From Plazaster borealis (Eukaryota > Echinodermata > Asteroidea > Forcipulatida > Labidiasteridae): a stretch of DNA of 64,000 bases. Location of the stretch: contig CM037476.1 in the NCBI GenBank assembly GCA_021014325.1, positions 13,552,827-13,616,826 on the forward strand, given 5' to 3'. The notes under the pieces were generated by a model. It did not search any database and had not been told where the DNA came from. It was given only the letters and a program-made list of their open reading frames with translations. Both the position numbers and the translations under genes were made by a program. Of the stretch, positions 45,305 through 57,012 are shown piece by piece (the first letter of the stretch is position 1; every line of letters begins with the position of its first letter).

Positions 45305-46319
45305 TATCAGACCTATCTGAAAACGTATGCACACAGCAGAAATGCGTTGGCCTGAACTGATTTGTTGTATCGGATCATGGTATTTATATAGCGACACGCC
45401 TTAGTGATTTTGCACCAAAGAATACAATGAAATTAATATATGCAAAAATATTCAAACATAACGTGACCGTCAGACGGGCCGCGCCCTGTGATCTGGTCAT
45501 CCAAGCGAAACAAACTAAATATAGAAGGGAGTTGGAACAAAAATGAGACCAGTATATTGAGGCAATCTTCCAATTCGGAAACGATTAGCCCTGGAGAGGT
45601 GGTTGTTTTTTTCCCCTGCTGATTGCATACGAAGATACACACATCTTTTCATCACAACCTTGTATACAATAAACAAAAAATAAATAAGAAACAAAAAATA
45701 AACATACTACTAACCTTCTAGGTCGTTGTTCGTTCTCACGCTCTGCATATAGACCTTCCAATGCTTAGGCTTCCACGTCCCAGTAAGCCACGTTTGTTCG
45801 ACGTACTTGAACAACTGCAAAAATACAAATTTAAAAAGATGATTCACAATGTGTCCCCTCAACCGAAGTTATTGTTACCTTTTGCAGTTTGGAAACATAT
45901 TTTCAAAAAATTGCGAATGAATAGTCAGGTGATCGCATAAACTTTCGTGAAATCAGCTATTGATGTGAACCAACCTACCTCTCGAAGCATCGACAATGTT
46001 GCTCGTTCTCGAAGAAACTCGAACATCCTAGCGATGGAAGCTGCTGGCAGGAAGGGAAGTGCCATCAACTCCTTCAGAAACTGGTAGGTGCCGGCCTTCT
46101 CTACGTATGCTTGTTGAAGTCCAACAGACTGGATGTGGCGCCAGACGGCCTGTTTCCAGTGGAAGCCGCATCCTAGGCACTTGACCTGTCACAAAATGTT
46201 TGTAATGAGTAATAGTTGGATTACAATCGTGAACAGACCTGTTCAACTGAAAAGATTTGAAGAATTTGAACATGAAAATATCTTTACGGATGTTGTAGAT
46301 AATATTGGCAAAAGAGCGT

Positions 46320-49190
46320 GATCCAATTCCATCCCTCACTTGAGGGATGGAAATCAATAGACAATGCCTTTCCCTAGTGAATATAGCAGATTAAAACTGA
46401 ATTGAACCTATATGTTTACTTGCTAATGTTAATACACTTCTCAAATTATTTTTAGCGAAATTCACTTTAAGATTTTAAGCAGGGGTCGTTTTTTATGCGT
46501 GAGGGACGGACATCAATAGAATTGACGAACACTACCATTCTATACAATTTCAAATATTTTATTGAAACTTGAAAAATGTCATCAAGTTTTCTCAGTGATT
46601 ATGAACAATGAATAGCAACGCTTCATTAATTGTCAAAAATTACAAGTCGGTTACACTCAGGAAAGTGGAGGGAGCTCTTCAAAAATGTGTGATAGACGGA
46701 CAAAATATCCTGTGAGGGACGGACACATTGAGACTAATTTATAAAATCAACAATATTTATAAAGTTTATCTTTGAACATAATTTTTGAAATTTACATGTG
46801 CAAATAATATGGTTTGAGAAAAAAAAGGTGTAAAAACGGGTTTGTTTGAGATGTATGACCCCCTTTTTTAAGTGAGGGACGTACGTGAGGGACGGACAAG
46901 TGCTTACCATCACATTACATGCTGAACTGCATATAGACTGTGCAAGTCTCGCGCGTATCGGAACGAGAAAACACGTCAATAGAAGAACATTTTTTTCTCT
47001 GAAATCAAATCTTTGTTTTAAATGATATCTAATGACAAAATCTGAAAAACAAAAATACTCATTACATGTTAATAAAATCAGTTTTAGTTTTTATAAAAAA
47101 TACACAAATAATGTGTTAATTATTAGTGAAGCAAAATTAAAACTCTGGGACAAGGATGCTTATTCGATCTTAACTTTTCAGAAAACACTTACGTGGATTA
47201 GCGAAGGTCACACGGGCATAAAATTAACGTTTGACACAGTTTATAGAGGACGCTGACGCCTCAACAACCATAGACTGCAATGAAAAGGCTTCGCGTTGCG
47301 ATTACAGTATCTGGCGATTATCATCGCTCATCTAAAACAAGCGTTTACATAAGTTTTGTGATTGGAGGTGAGCACAAAATTCTTCATTTTTTGCAGCAAC
47401 CGGAAGTTGAGGTCAAGTTTAACTATCGGGTTTTCTTCGTTATATTTTTGAAATGATTTTACTTTCATATTTTTTTATAACTAAGTTTTACATTCCCAAC
47501 AACATATGTATTTTTCACGGGCATATACCACGTTAAACTAAAATAATTGACAAAACAAAATCGTGCCCACGTAAATCTCCGTATGGTTGGGACCACAATG
47601 GTCCCGGAAGTTCAAATATGCGCGAGACTTGCACAGTCTATTGTCATACAACATGTTCAACAGTTCATGAAAATAATTGGAGTCAATTGGGATATAATCT
47701 TTATCCTCTAAGTAACAAGATTATAGCAAAATAAATTATAAATTTGAAAAAATTTGAGATATAAGACCCTGCTATATCTGTTTTTTGGGTAACGTGAGGG
47801 ACGGAAGTGTCCGTCCCTCACGTTTAAAAAGTGAAATAACTAGGACCCACAAGGTATCAGTGACTTGTGATATTCATTTCTGGAAAGTTGATGTACATGT
47901 AGTCTGTCGATAGATAGGGTACTTCTTTAACTCTGCGGGTAGCCAAGGTGCTCACGCCGTAGGCACTTTTTAATATTTTTGTTAATTACAACAATTTTTT
48001 TTTATTCAATTTCGCTGAAATTAATTTTCATCCAACCCTGAACAGTCCTTAACAAAGTGGCTGAACCGATTTTGCCCTAGAGGTTATTCACCGGGTAGGC
48101 CAGTTGTCACAAATGTGGGTCTGAGCCAAGGCGGCATTCATTTGTGCGGTAACAAACTTGCCGCCTCTGTATCATCAAGCTGTCTGTCATCTGTCTGCCA
48201 TCAGTGAACCAATGTGTCAATTGCCAGAATGTTAAAATCTTTGGTGTGTGTGTTCAGTGAACTTATATTCATCTGTTCAGACCATTAGAACAAGATTTGT
48301 GCCCCCAAACACATTTATTTACACCCCAACATAAAACGTCTACCGCGTGAGCACCTCAGGGAAACCGCGTAAATATTTTAAGCTGGCTGCTTGCAGGGTT
48401 AAAAAAAAGTGGAGTAACTTTGAGAAAAAACAGTTTTATTTGGTTCGTGAGGGACGGACAAAATTACACCATTTTGGGTTTCAAGACCCCTGTTGTAAAA
48501 ATGACATTGAATGAGAATATCATAAAATATTAAAAGGGTTTATACTTTCAATGCGTAAAATATGTGAAAACCATCAAGAGTGCATAGTTAACTTTTCACG
48601 TTCAAAAGTTAAAGGAACGTTACAGAACTGGTAATTAAAATTTTCTTTATGATCACAGATTTACATAAAACTTACACGGTCTAATGATGATGATAGTAGA
48701 AAACATCCCTAGAAATATTTCTGTCTGAAATGCCATATTTGATGAGAAATAAATAAAACTAATTTCCGATTGGAGTTTATCGCTCATGAGCGTTTTATTT
48801 ATGCATTGTTTAACGCATGCAAATGTGTAATCGGTTTTTCACTATTTTCTTGTGACCCAGATGGCCGATCGATCTCAAACTTCTACAGGTTTGTCAGTTT
48901 ATGTATATGGTGGATTATATAAAGTGCTGAACTGTTTTGTTAGCAAAAACCAATTCTGTAATGTTCCTTTAATTATATTTTATGTCCTTTTGTCCGTCCC
49001 TCATGCTGTAAAAACGTACATGCAATTTCGACGACACGGTGTGCCTAACCAAATTCTTTTTAATTTTTTTGTTTTTTGGTTTAGTAAAATATGGACCTTT
49101 CTCTGCTATTTGAAGTACTGTTTTGATTAATTTGAGAAATTCTCAAATTTTCATCAAATATTTACCAGTTTTGGATCACGCTCAAGAGTA
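46320..49190 (-). mobile_element. Element with dispersed GTCCGTCCCTCACG motifs (right arm)
   Basis: Mirror copy of 10,540-13,412, with the same motif positions and the same nested TTAA MITE (48,613-48,968). It shows small differences, such as a changed run near 47,746. Confidence 0.5.
48613..48968. mobile_element. TTAA-flanked MITE, AGGAACATTACAG ends (right arm)
   Basis: Mirror copy of 10,761-11,116, flanked by TTAA at 48,609-48,612 and 48,969-48,972. Confidence 0.85.
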
Positions 49191-50344
49191 AGAAGATTAA
49201 ATTTATGAAAGAACGGCGTGGTGGGACCTCTAAATTGAAGGCAATACGGAGGACATGTTTTGGAACACGAAATGAGAAGAATAATTAATAACAATTAATT
49301 ATTAAACTTACGGCTTCCATCGCCTTCCACAGGCCCGCCTCGAAATCCATCATGACTTCCTGCACACTGGCTTCAGGTAAGGCGGACTTCAATGCTTTGA
49401 AGACCGCCTTATAGTCTGATGTCTTCTTCCCCGACATCAAGGCAAAACATAAGGACACCTTCTTGACAAAACAATGCACCGAAAGTAGCTGGTAGAAGGG
49501 ACTCTTAATGTCTTAACGATGCACATTCGGAAAGAATGTAGTGAACTTGTGAATTTTCGATAAAATTCTTGAGGCTCCCTCCAACCATTCTTCATACAAG
49601 ATCACAGAACATGTTTTCATTAAATTATTTATTGATCTGAACTTTTTCAACTTCAGATTTGTAACAAAACTTAGTTTGTTACAAGATTTTTTGGATATTG
49701 AAGCATTGTGTAAAATATTCATCTATCTGCAGGCACTTTGTAATTATTTCTTGACCTAAAACTTTAATAACAAGACTGATGTGCTGTAGGCCCTATTGTT
49801 TGTGTGATTTTTACACAAAGTAAAAGCGGTGGGAGACACCCGAAAACAAGAATTAAATTAACATATCCCACGTTTAATCGCGGACACTTTGACAGGGATC
49901 ATTCCTTGCTCCTTTTATACCTAGACCAGACGAATTGGCCAATGTCCTGTTATCAAAAACAAGGCCAATAAGTCCATTAAGGTAACAACTTCCCTGATCC
50001 TTGGACGAACTGGCCTTGGAGAGCAAGGATTTGAAGTCCTGCTGTTTCACTTTTACCTCAGAATATCTGTTCGTGCTTGTGTCCAACTTGATGAACTCAA
50101 TCTGTAATAAAATTATTCGATTTAGTTTAGGTTGTCATGTTTATCTACACTCTAAAAAAGGAAGTGCTAAATTTAGCTCTTAAAGGGCTAATATTTAGCA
50201 CTTTGTTAAAAGGGCTAATACTTAGCACTTGCAGGTGCTTGCATAGTGACTGCACAGCAGTGTGCTGATTTAGCACCTGCATGCGTGCTAATTCAGCACA
50301 CGAAAAGAGTTAAGTTGATTGCACTTCAAGTGCAACCAGCTGCA

Positions 50345-52009
50345 TATTTCTAGGTGCATACCTTTATTGAGATTGTGTGGCCTGTCTATTATTCTGCATG
50401 CTTTTGGAAGTAACGAAGATTTGCTCTGAGCAAGTTCATGATAGCCCCTATTCGGAATGTTGTACTGGTCTAGAACAAATATAATTTCATCGAGATCATC
50501 TTCAGAATATCCGGTACATATTTCCCTCCCATTCTCTAAGCAAACTACAATCTCGTCATCAAAATTGTCTCTAAAAGATACAGTGACGGGTGTCCGTGAC
50601 CCAGCAGAAAAATCCTGCAGAACTGTTTTAACCGCTTGCAACTTCTGTCGTTTTATTTGACGTTTCTGTGAGTTACTGATATGTTACCTTTCCTTTTTCT
50701 TTCCCCCTTTCTCCACTTTTGCGTTTTTTGGGGATTGCTCAATCTATCATAGCCTACTCCTGTCAAGTTCTTTGTTTTTCCCATTAATGTCTGCCAGCAC
50801 TCGCCTAGTTGTGGTTAGCTCATCAGTAACCCTGGACAATTCTTCTTCAGTGTTTACAAGCTTTTAGTTTTGTTGGTGATCCAGTGTGATGGGGTACTTC
50901 CAAAGTAAAAGTGGTGTTTTCCCACTTTGTTATCAAGGCTTGCAGTTTAAAGCCTGATCGCTTCACACTCTTTAACTGGCGGAACATGAATTTCATTTTG
51001 TTTTTCAGTTTGTTAACAGTTGTATTGTCCGTTTTTCGCCTCCTTAATCAGGGTTCTGCCCAGGATTTCTTTAGTGCCGGAAAAAAGTTTTTCCAAGTAC
51101 GGTCAAGTCAATTTCCTTTCGATTGTGCACGGAGTGGTTACACACATGCGCCCTAGTGCAGCTGTGCCTTGAATGTAGGCCTCCATAGTGCGCACACGCC
51201 TTTATCGCCATGGGAAAACAATTTACAGCATCTATAGCATGGTGCTTAATCTGCAGTTCATTTTCCATTGTATTAAACGCTATAGAATAGGGTACGCACT
51301 GTGATGAAACTGGTATCATGTTTTGCCAAGAGTAAAGCTATAATCAGCGTGACTGGAAACCATTGCGAAATCAATGCGAGTCGTTGGATATAATGTACAT
51401 CGTACAGGCGGGAGGGATGCTCGATCCTGGATCATTAAAACAGACTCAAACCAAAGAAGTAGGCTACTCGAAACTTTGGATGAAGCTTTTTACTGGTAAA
51501 TAATTTTTTTACAAGATGTTAAAAATATTTTGAAGGAAATGGGCAAAAAACGAAAGGAAAATGTGTGGTGGTCGGAAAACGAAAAAATTCTGCTAGTGGT
51601 GGTCGGGGAATCCTGAGTGCCGGGCAGATTTTCCGGCACCGACCACCGTGGGCAGAACCCTGTGGATTCTTGTGGCCAGTTGCAAATAAAAGAAGGATGT
51701 GGCTTCTTCTGTTGTTTCTATGAATTCCTTGGGAATATCAACGATTTCATTCACTGGCCGCCATTTATCGTAACGCTTGTCTCAGCCAATGTAGTGAACT
51801 AAGCCATACACAGTGTCATGTTCGGTTTGGAAATCCAAAATGTTCAGAGGGTAGAGCTTGCTAGTTGACCAGTTTGTGGCTGTTTGACGCTCTCGGTGGA
51901 ATGCTGGTCCCTCTGCCAATGCCTTGTAGTCAACTCTACGTTGGCACCTTTCTGGTCGGTCTGCCACACAAGTCACCTTAAAAAAAAGTCTCATTTTTGG
52001 CCGATACAT
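50345..52009 (-). pseudogene. Decayed chromo-barrel transposase-like gene (right arm)
   Basis: Mirror copy of 7,718-9,385, with the same premature stop in the chromo-barrel segment and the same MITE insertion. The decay therefore predates the separation of the two arms. Small differences are present, for example EE versus DE near 50,553. Confidence 0.55.
51049..51662 (-). mobile_element. 614-bp MITE with CAGGGTTCTGCCCA ends (right arm)
   Basis: Mirror copy of 8,065-8,678, with the same perfect 14-bp inverted ends. Confidence 0.75.
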
Positions 52010-53210
52010 GTAGTTTCAGGAGAGTGTGTTTTTACTGGATGACACAAATGACTTTATCAAAAGGGATCCGAGTGGTTTGACAGACCTGAGGATGTCCATG
52101 AAAACAGTGGGTATCAATGCCATAACCAGGGGGGACATGGGGGACAGGACAACTGAGCTGTCAAACCCTACCATTAGCAGTTTCCCTAAAATAGGGATAC
52201 TAGTGCCAACTGATTTTAACCTAGATTGATCATCCTGTTATTGGCACTGGTACACTGTTATGTTGCATGTGTATGAAGTAAATAAATAAGTAAATACACA
52301 TTGATAGTCATCTAAATTTCCAGAACCAAGATGCTATAATACCACTAGAATTCCGTTTAATCCAATTCAAACTCAAATTATTTCCATATCGAATGAGGAA
52401 AAAACTTATAAAACAGAATACATGTCTGATTAAGCAAACTAAATGGCATGCATTTTGCACGGCCGTTCCAAGCCCATTACTACAGCGAACGAACAAACGT
52501 TTCCTCCAGTAATAAAACAACAAACCATTTCCAAAATGGCGGACGCCCATTGTTAACGTTGAGTCAAAAAACGTTAATTACTTTGATTTTGTCACACATA
52601 ACATTTATGTTTTCAGGTTAATTGTTCATAATTAGTCATAAACACTTTCAATTGTTCACTTTGAGTTATTGACAGCAATATGTGTGAAGGATAATATAAG
52701 ATATGAGCGTTTTTTTACCCCGGTAACCGAACGTGAATTCCCGGCGATAAGTGACAAACTTTCGATTCTAAATTGTCTCAAAATCAAAACTCTGGGTTTT
52801 CCCGATAAAGTGGAGCCAATTTCTTGAACAAAAAGGATTTAATTTCCCCAAACCCTGAACGAATAAAAAAAGACAGCGGGATTATTTACAAGAAATAGGT
52901 TTTAAAGTGTGTGTTTTTCACGGAGATGAAAACATTCCAAAACAACTCACGCGAAACTCCTATTAAAATGTACACAGTTGCAGACGTGCACAGCCAACAC
53001 GTCATTAGCGCGCGAGATGCAAACGTAGATCAGTGCATAGTAAAAAGGATACATATACTTGTGTAGTACTGGGCCGCACTGTGTTGTTTACGTTCGCATC
53101 GTCAAACACAGACTCTTCAATGAAGATGTTTTATAACACTACTGTGATTTACTGTTTCAAGGTAAATACTTTTTTACTACAATGACATCTTTACAGGAAG
53201 TTTTTCAGAT

Positions 53211-54251
53211 ATGAATACATTACAGTTTCATCAATTGGCACTTGATAAGTTGTGTCGTGTGTGCACAAAATTAAATACAAATAATTCATATGTATCAGTG
53301 GACTGTGCACGGTACAGAAAGGAATTAGAAAGACTGTGCAGAATAAATATCTGGCTTGATGATTCAACAAGGCATCCAAATAAATTATGCTGGAGGTGTG
53401 TGCGTAATTTGACACATTGTAAACAACAAACGAGGGAATTTGATTATTCATCTGCAACACAAAAATCTACTGACGAATGGCCGAATCACCCAAGAACTGG
53501 AACATGCACCACATGTGAGCTGTACAGAAAGGTACTTAAGGGGGGTCGCCCTGTTAACAGAAATCGGACTGGAAAAGGTCTTCCTAACATTACTCAACCG
53601 AGTCTGAACAAACAGGACTGCGAGAAAAGTTATTCGTTTAAATTTGCACCTAATGATTCTGCGTATACAGTTCCCCCAAATCTTGACATTCTTGGCACAG
53701 AGAAGGCAGTGGAGACAATTTTCATATGTGCAATATGCCAGTGTATCCTGAGCTCCCCTTCTGTACAAACTCCATGCGAACACAACTACTGTTCTTCATG
53801 TTTAGAGCAGTGGTTCATTTTTCGAGGCAGTCACACCGTTCCCTGCCCTGTATGTCAAGTAAATGTGAGTCATGACAATGTTACAACATCACCCAGAATT
53901 CTAAGGCTTCAGCTTAGCACATTGACAACGGTTTGCACAGTATGCGGAACAATAGGTAAATTGTCAAAAATGGCCAACCATGTTTGTCCAGAAAAGGATA
54001 AAACACCATCATGTAACTGTGACTTGTGTACAAAATCACCAAACTCCATCCCAACATATCCTGAGACGAATACAGCTAAAATGCACAGAGAAGAGATAAC
54101 AAAAGCTGCAAACCTTCTCAAGCAAGTTGCAGTGGAACACAGCAGAGGCACACCTATCCCAGCAGAAATGGAAGAAGTCAGTGATCGCTGGACTTGGTTA
54201 AAGCTTAGTGCACACAAGGGAAACGATATGCGTTTGAAAACACCAGGCCGG
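53211..54251 (+). pseudogene. RAG1-N-terminal exon, core deleted (right arm)
   Basis: Intact copy of exon 1 (347 codons) with the same ATG and the same donor (CCGG|GTATGT). It differs from the left copy at a few residues, such as S87T and I322M. All RING and zinc ligands are retained. Exons 2-10 are missing, because intron 1 runs at 54,486/54,487 straight into sequence that lies beyond the last exon in the left arm. If the intron is read through, translation continues 21 codons to a stop at 54,317. The product would be a stand-alone RING/zinc protein without a transposase core. It is called a pseudogene because the core is lost, but the exon itself is open. Confidence 0.85.
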
Positions 54252-54548
54252 GTATGTAAATTTTTAAACCAACTTGCATTTTTATTAATATCATTATTTT
54301 TAAATACTTCTTTTTAAGGGCACAAGTACGTGTGCAAATAACATGCTATGCTGCCTTTCAGTTAACAGAAATTGACATCATCTGCATACCACTGCACTGC
54401 CAGAAATGAATTAAATAATTTAAACATTTTCATAAAAATTCAAATATTGTTGGTTAGGACTTCTGAAATAAAACTTCAAACACATATTGACGCATAACTT
54501 TAAATAGCTCAAGATGCGGAATTAGAACAATTCATTAGATGAGGATCT

Positions 54549-54723
54549 GGGCCCAATTTCACAAAGCTGTTAAGCAGAAATTTATCTGCTTAGCAAATTT
54601 CTTTGCTAAGCAAGAAATGAGTGGGGTACCAATCCAAGCTGCAACTGTATGGTATTCTGACTAGTAACCTATTTTTTTCTAAGCAAGAGATTTTTGTGCT
54701 TACAAGCTTTATGAAACTGGGCC
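54549..54723 (-). mobile_element. MITE with GGGCCCAATTTCA-type ends (right arm)
   Basis: Mirror copy of 1,453-1,625. It lies close to the point (54,486/54,487) where 3.65 kb of the RAG1-like gene is missing. Confidence 0.7.
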
Positions 54724-55214
54724 ATGATATGGGCTGTGCAACAATTTGTTGCTATGCAACCCTGCATCAGCGCACTGACACAGGCACGTTTCCATTGTTT
54801 GACACCACTGATGGCGGCCAATGCAAGGGGTCTTTTGATCGACCAATCAAGATTTCTGAGTTTGCTTGAAGATAAATGTTGTAGGCATTATTTTGAAAGA
54901 ACACAGCTGAACACATTCTCTTTATTATTATTGTTCAACAGCTGAATGACACTTTATGACATGAATAGAGTAAATACTGAAACTACCTGCATGCAATGTT
55001 TGTCAAACAGAAGAGGAGGGGTGATTTACAGGCACAGCAAGACTTGTCTTTCCAATAACCAAGGGACACCTGAGATAATCTTTTGATAATTGTTACCTCT
55101 CCATCCTCTCTCGACGACCATAGACCGGTGGTCAGGAGAATGGACTTGGGCTACGATTATCCCAACTACTGAGTTTAAATGCTTGAAAATAAAACTGAAA
55201 GTAGGCCTTGCGTA

Positions 55215-55536
55215 GACCTAGCAACTGGGGCGCTGTACTCCTTTTTTGAACTGTTGACGTACTAGCGCCCCAGATTATCATATTTCCAAAGCAAAACTCA
55301 ATATAATATGCAGTATCCACGGGTGCCCTGCCTTAACCGTGATGACCACGCAGTTGAGGCAGTGCACCTGTCACATTTTAGACTCGGGTGTCCTGCCTCA
55401 ACCATGACGACTACGCAGTTGAGGTAGGGCACCCCCCTGCTTTGGGAATATACAACGATAATCTGGGGCAATAGTCCTAGTACGATCGATGATGTCAAAA
55501 TTTCAAAAAGGAGTGCAGCGCCCCAGTTACTGGGTC
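55215..55536 (-). mobile_element. 322-bp MITE, right-arm copy
   Basis: Mirror copy of the element at 640-961, with the same 13-bp flanking duplication (55,202-55,214 and 55,537-55,549). A few substitutions separate the two copies, for example near 55,470. Confidence 0.85.
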
Positions 55537-56164
55537 TAGGCCTTGCGTACCATTGAAATTGACATTTTATTTAGTCACTCACCTTCAAATGATGTAGGTA
55601 GGCCTACTTTAGCCTGTGTAAACTGGCACTGGTGACTGACAGGTTTCGACAAAAGGCTGTGTAATTGGGAAAACAACATAACATAACAGGAAATAACAAA
55701 CATTTCAATTATCAGCTAACCCAATAAAACCCCAATTGTCCATCATCATGCCATACCACAGGAAGTCACAGTTCACTTCAGGAAACTTGTTATTCTAGAG
55801 ACCAGAATCCAATTCCGGTTTATAATTGTGGGCATCCATTAAAAAGTTTGTAAATTTTGCGACAAAAAGTAGGCCTAAGTACACTTGTAAAATTTAGTTT
55901 TTAAGACAAAGATGCAATAGGCCTAATAACTAAATCATAGGGCCTAGGCTAGCCCCATTAATAGTGCCAATAAGCTAGGCCTAGGCTAGCTTAAATTCAA
56001 TTATCGAAATGTCCCGAAACTCAGACAACGATATATATACAACATCCCGACATGTACGTATGTAAACCCTACGTATCTACTGTATGTAGTATATTGAATG
56101 TACATATTAAACGAAAGATTGTTTTTCACACGTTGGAAAATAACCAAACGAAATCGCTAATATC

Positions 56165-56783
56165 ACAAAACATCCCGCTGTCTTTTACCTTCTTTTATCC
56201 TGATTGGCTTAAAGTATGCTTCTTTCAAACATCTGTCGTCAGATTTTGTTGACGAAAACTCCAATTTCCATAAAATATCACCTTTTTAACACGTCATGTA
56301 CACGCACAAATTGCTGAACGATGACCCCACGACACCCTGTACACGATGGCGCCCCCCACACAGCTCACATGGCAGAATTGACCTCAGCGATCCATTGAGG
56401 GTTAATCGGATCAATATTCATGAGAATTATCGCTATTTTTATTCAAAATTTTCCTACGACCAATGAAATTTACTGAAAAGGAGATATGCAAATCACAAAA
56501 CGTGACCTTTTTTCTAGGGTAAACATAAACTTGCAAGAGTCGCGTGCGCGTATCTTGTCAGAATGAACTGGACGCAGCGTGAACACTGAGGGCGCGCACA
56601 TTTTAATAGCGCGGTACAGCCGTGTTTGACCAACTATTTCCAAGGCGTTTCACACTTTGGAGCTCCCCTTTATGCTTATATCCAATTTTGAAAAAGGTGT
56701 TCTGATAGAAATACTTCACATAAACTTCCTGCATTCGAAATGAAATTAATATGCCCCAAAATTTATCATTCTCTGAAACTTAC
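56165..56783. other. Unique sequence beyond the palindrome
   Basis: First sequence without a mirror copy. GC rises locally (56,280-56,660), with several CG-rich words. No gene is supported. Confidence 0.5.
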
Positions 56784-57012
56784 CTTTGTACTGCAAAAGT
56801 TGATCGACTTGTACCGCCAAATCTTCTTTGGTTTGATTGAGGTCAATATACTTGGCCTTAAGAGTCAAGTTATTGTCACACCGGCATGGTCTTGGTAATG
56901 GTGCCTGCTCTGCCTTGCTCTTCTTCTCCGCATTTGTCTTATGGCTTTGGCCGAGCTGTGTCAGAATGCTGTGGCTGATCACTGACGAAGATGTTGCGGA
57001 CTTCTTCCCCAT
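56784..57012 (-). CDS. Candidate coding exon, unknown protein
   Basis: An acceptor-like TTTTTCAG precedes CAACCTAAGAAGATGG. The ATG at 57,012 opens 76 codons to a consensus donor CAAAG|GTAAGT at 56,784. The product is basic and serine-rich at first (MGKKSATSSS), then NLTLKAKYIDLNQTKEDL, a likely coiled coil. No family is recognised and no following exon was found. A possible upstream exon (57,467-57,614, MTKKDKHEIEK...) lies on the same strand but contains its own stop. Confidence 0.35.

Larger units (their letters stand above)
41116..45519 (-). mobile_element. DIRS-like retroelement, longer copy (right arm)
   Basis: On the minus strand: repeat A (45,519-45,309), frameshifted gag, B (44,735-44,580), repeat A (44,579-44,369), pol (44,131-42,038), a continuation with FWNPGTSGVDAFSQ (42,100-41,778), a tyrosine-recombinase N-terminal region (41,672-41,331), and a second B (about 41,290-41,116). 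The sequence around GCCGGCATTAGGCTGCTCTG is duplicated at the outer B end. The element lies inside the MULE gene. Reverse transcriptase, RNase H and a recombinase in this order identify the DIRS order. Confidence 0.8.
40622..49488 (-). pseudogene. MULE transposase gene with C-terminal exon (right arm)
   Basis: Minus-strand exons are 49,488-49,312, 46,185-45,979, 45,814-45,715 and a terminal exon of about 40,866-40,622. The terminal exon reads RSNLNMYQLVEVLHDEA...QVRLVNEQKLTKK. After a one-base frameshift it continues RNTSNQGRLFKLWDSF and reaches a stop at 40,622-40,624, matching the C-terminal block of MULE proteins. A MITE (40,867-41,049) cuts into the start of that exon, and the DIRS element (41,116-45,519) fills the intron before it. 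The copy cannot encode a full transposase, but it shows that the DIRS element inserted within a MULE intron. Confidence 0.75.
32223..56164 (-). repeat. Right arm of the inverted duplication
   Basis: This is the mirror copy of 1-25,500. It begins inside the satellite array exactly where the left arm meets the N gap and ends at the counterpart of base 1. Compared with the left arm it lacks 3,652 bp (left 1,689-5,340), with the junction between 54,486 and 54,487. It carries about 110 bp extra near 53,010-53,120 and keeps the MULE C-terminal exon and the DIRS recombinase region. Sequence from 56,165 onward has no mirror copy in the window. Confidence 0.95.
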
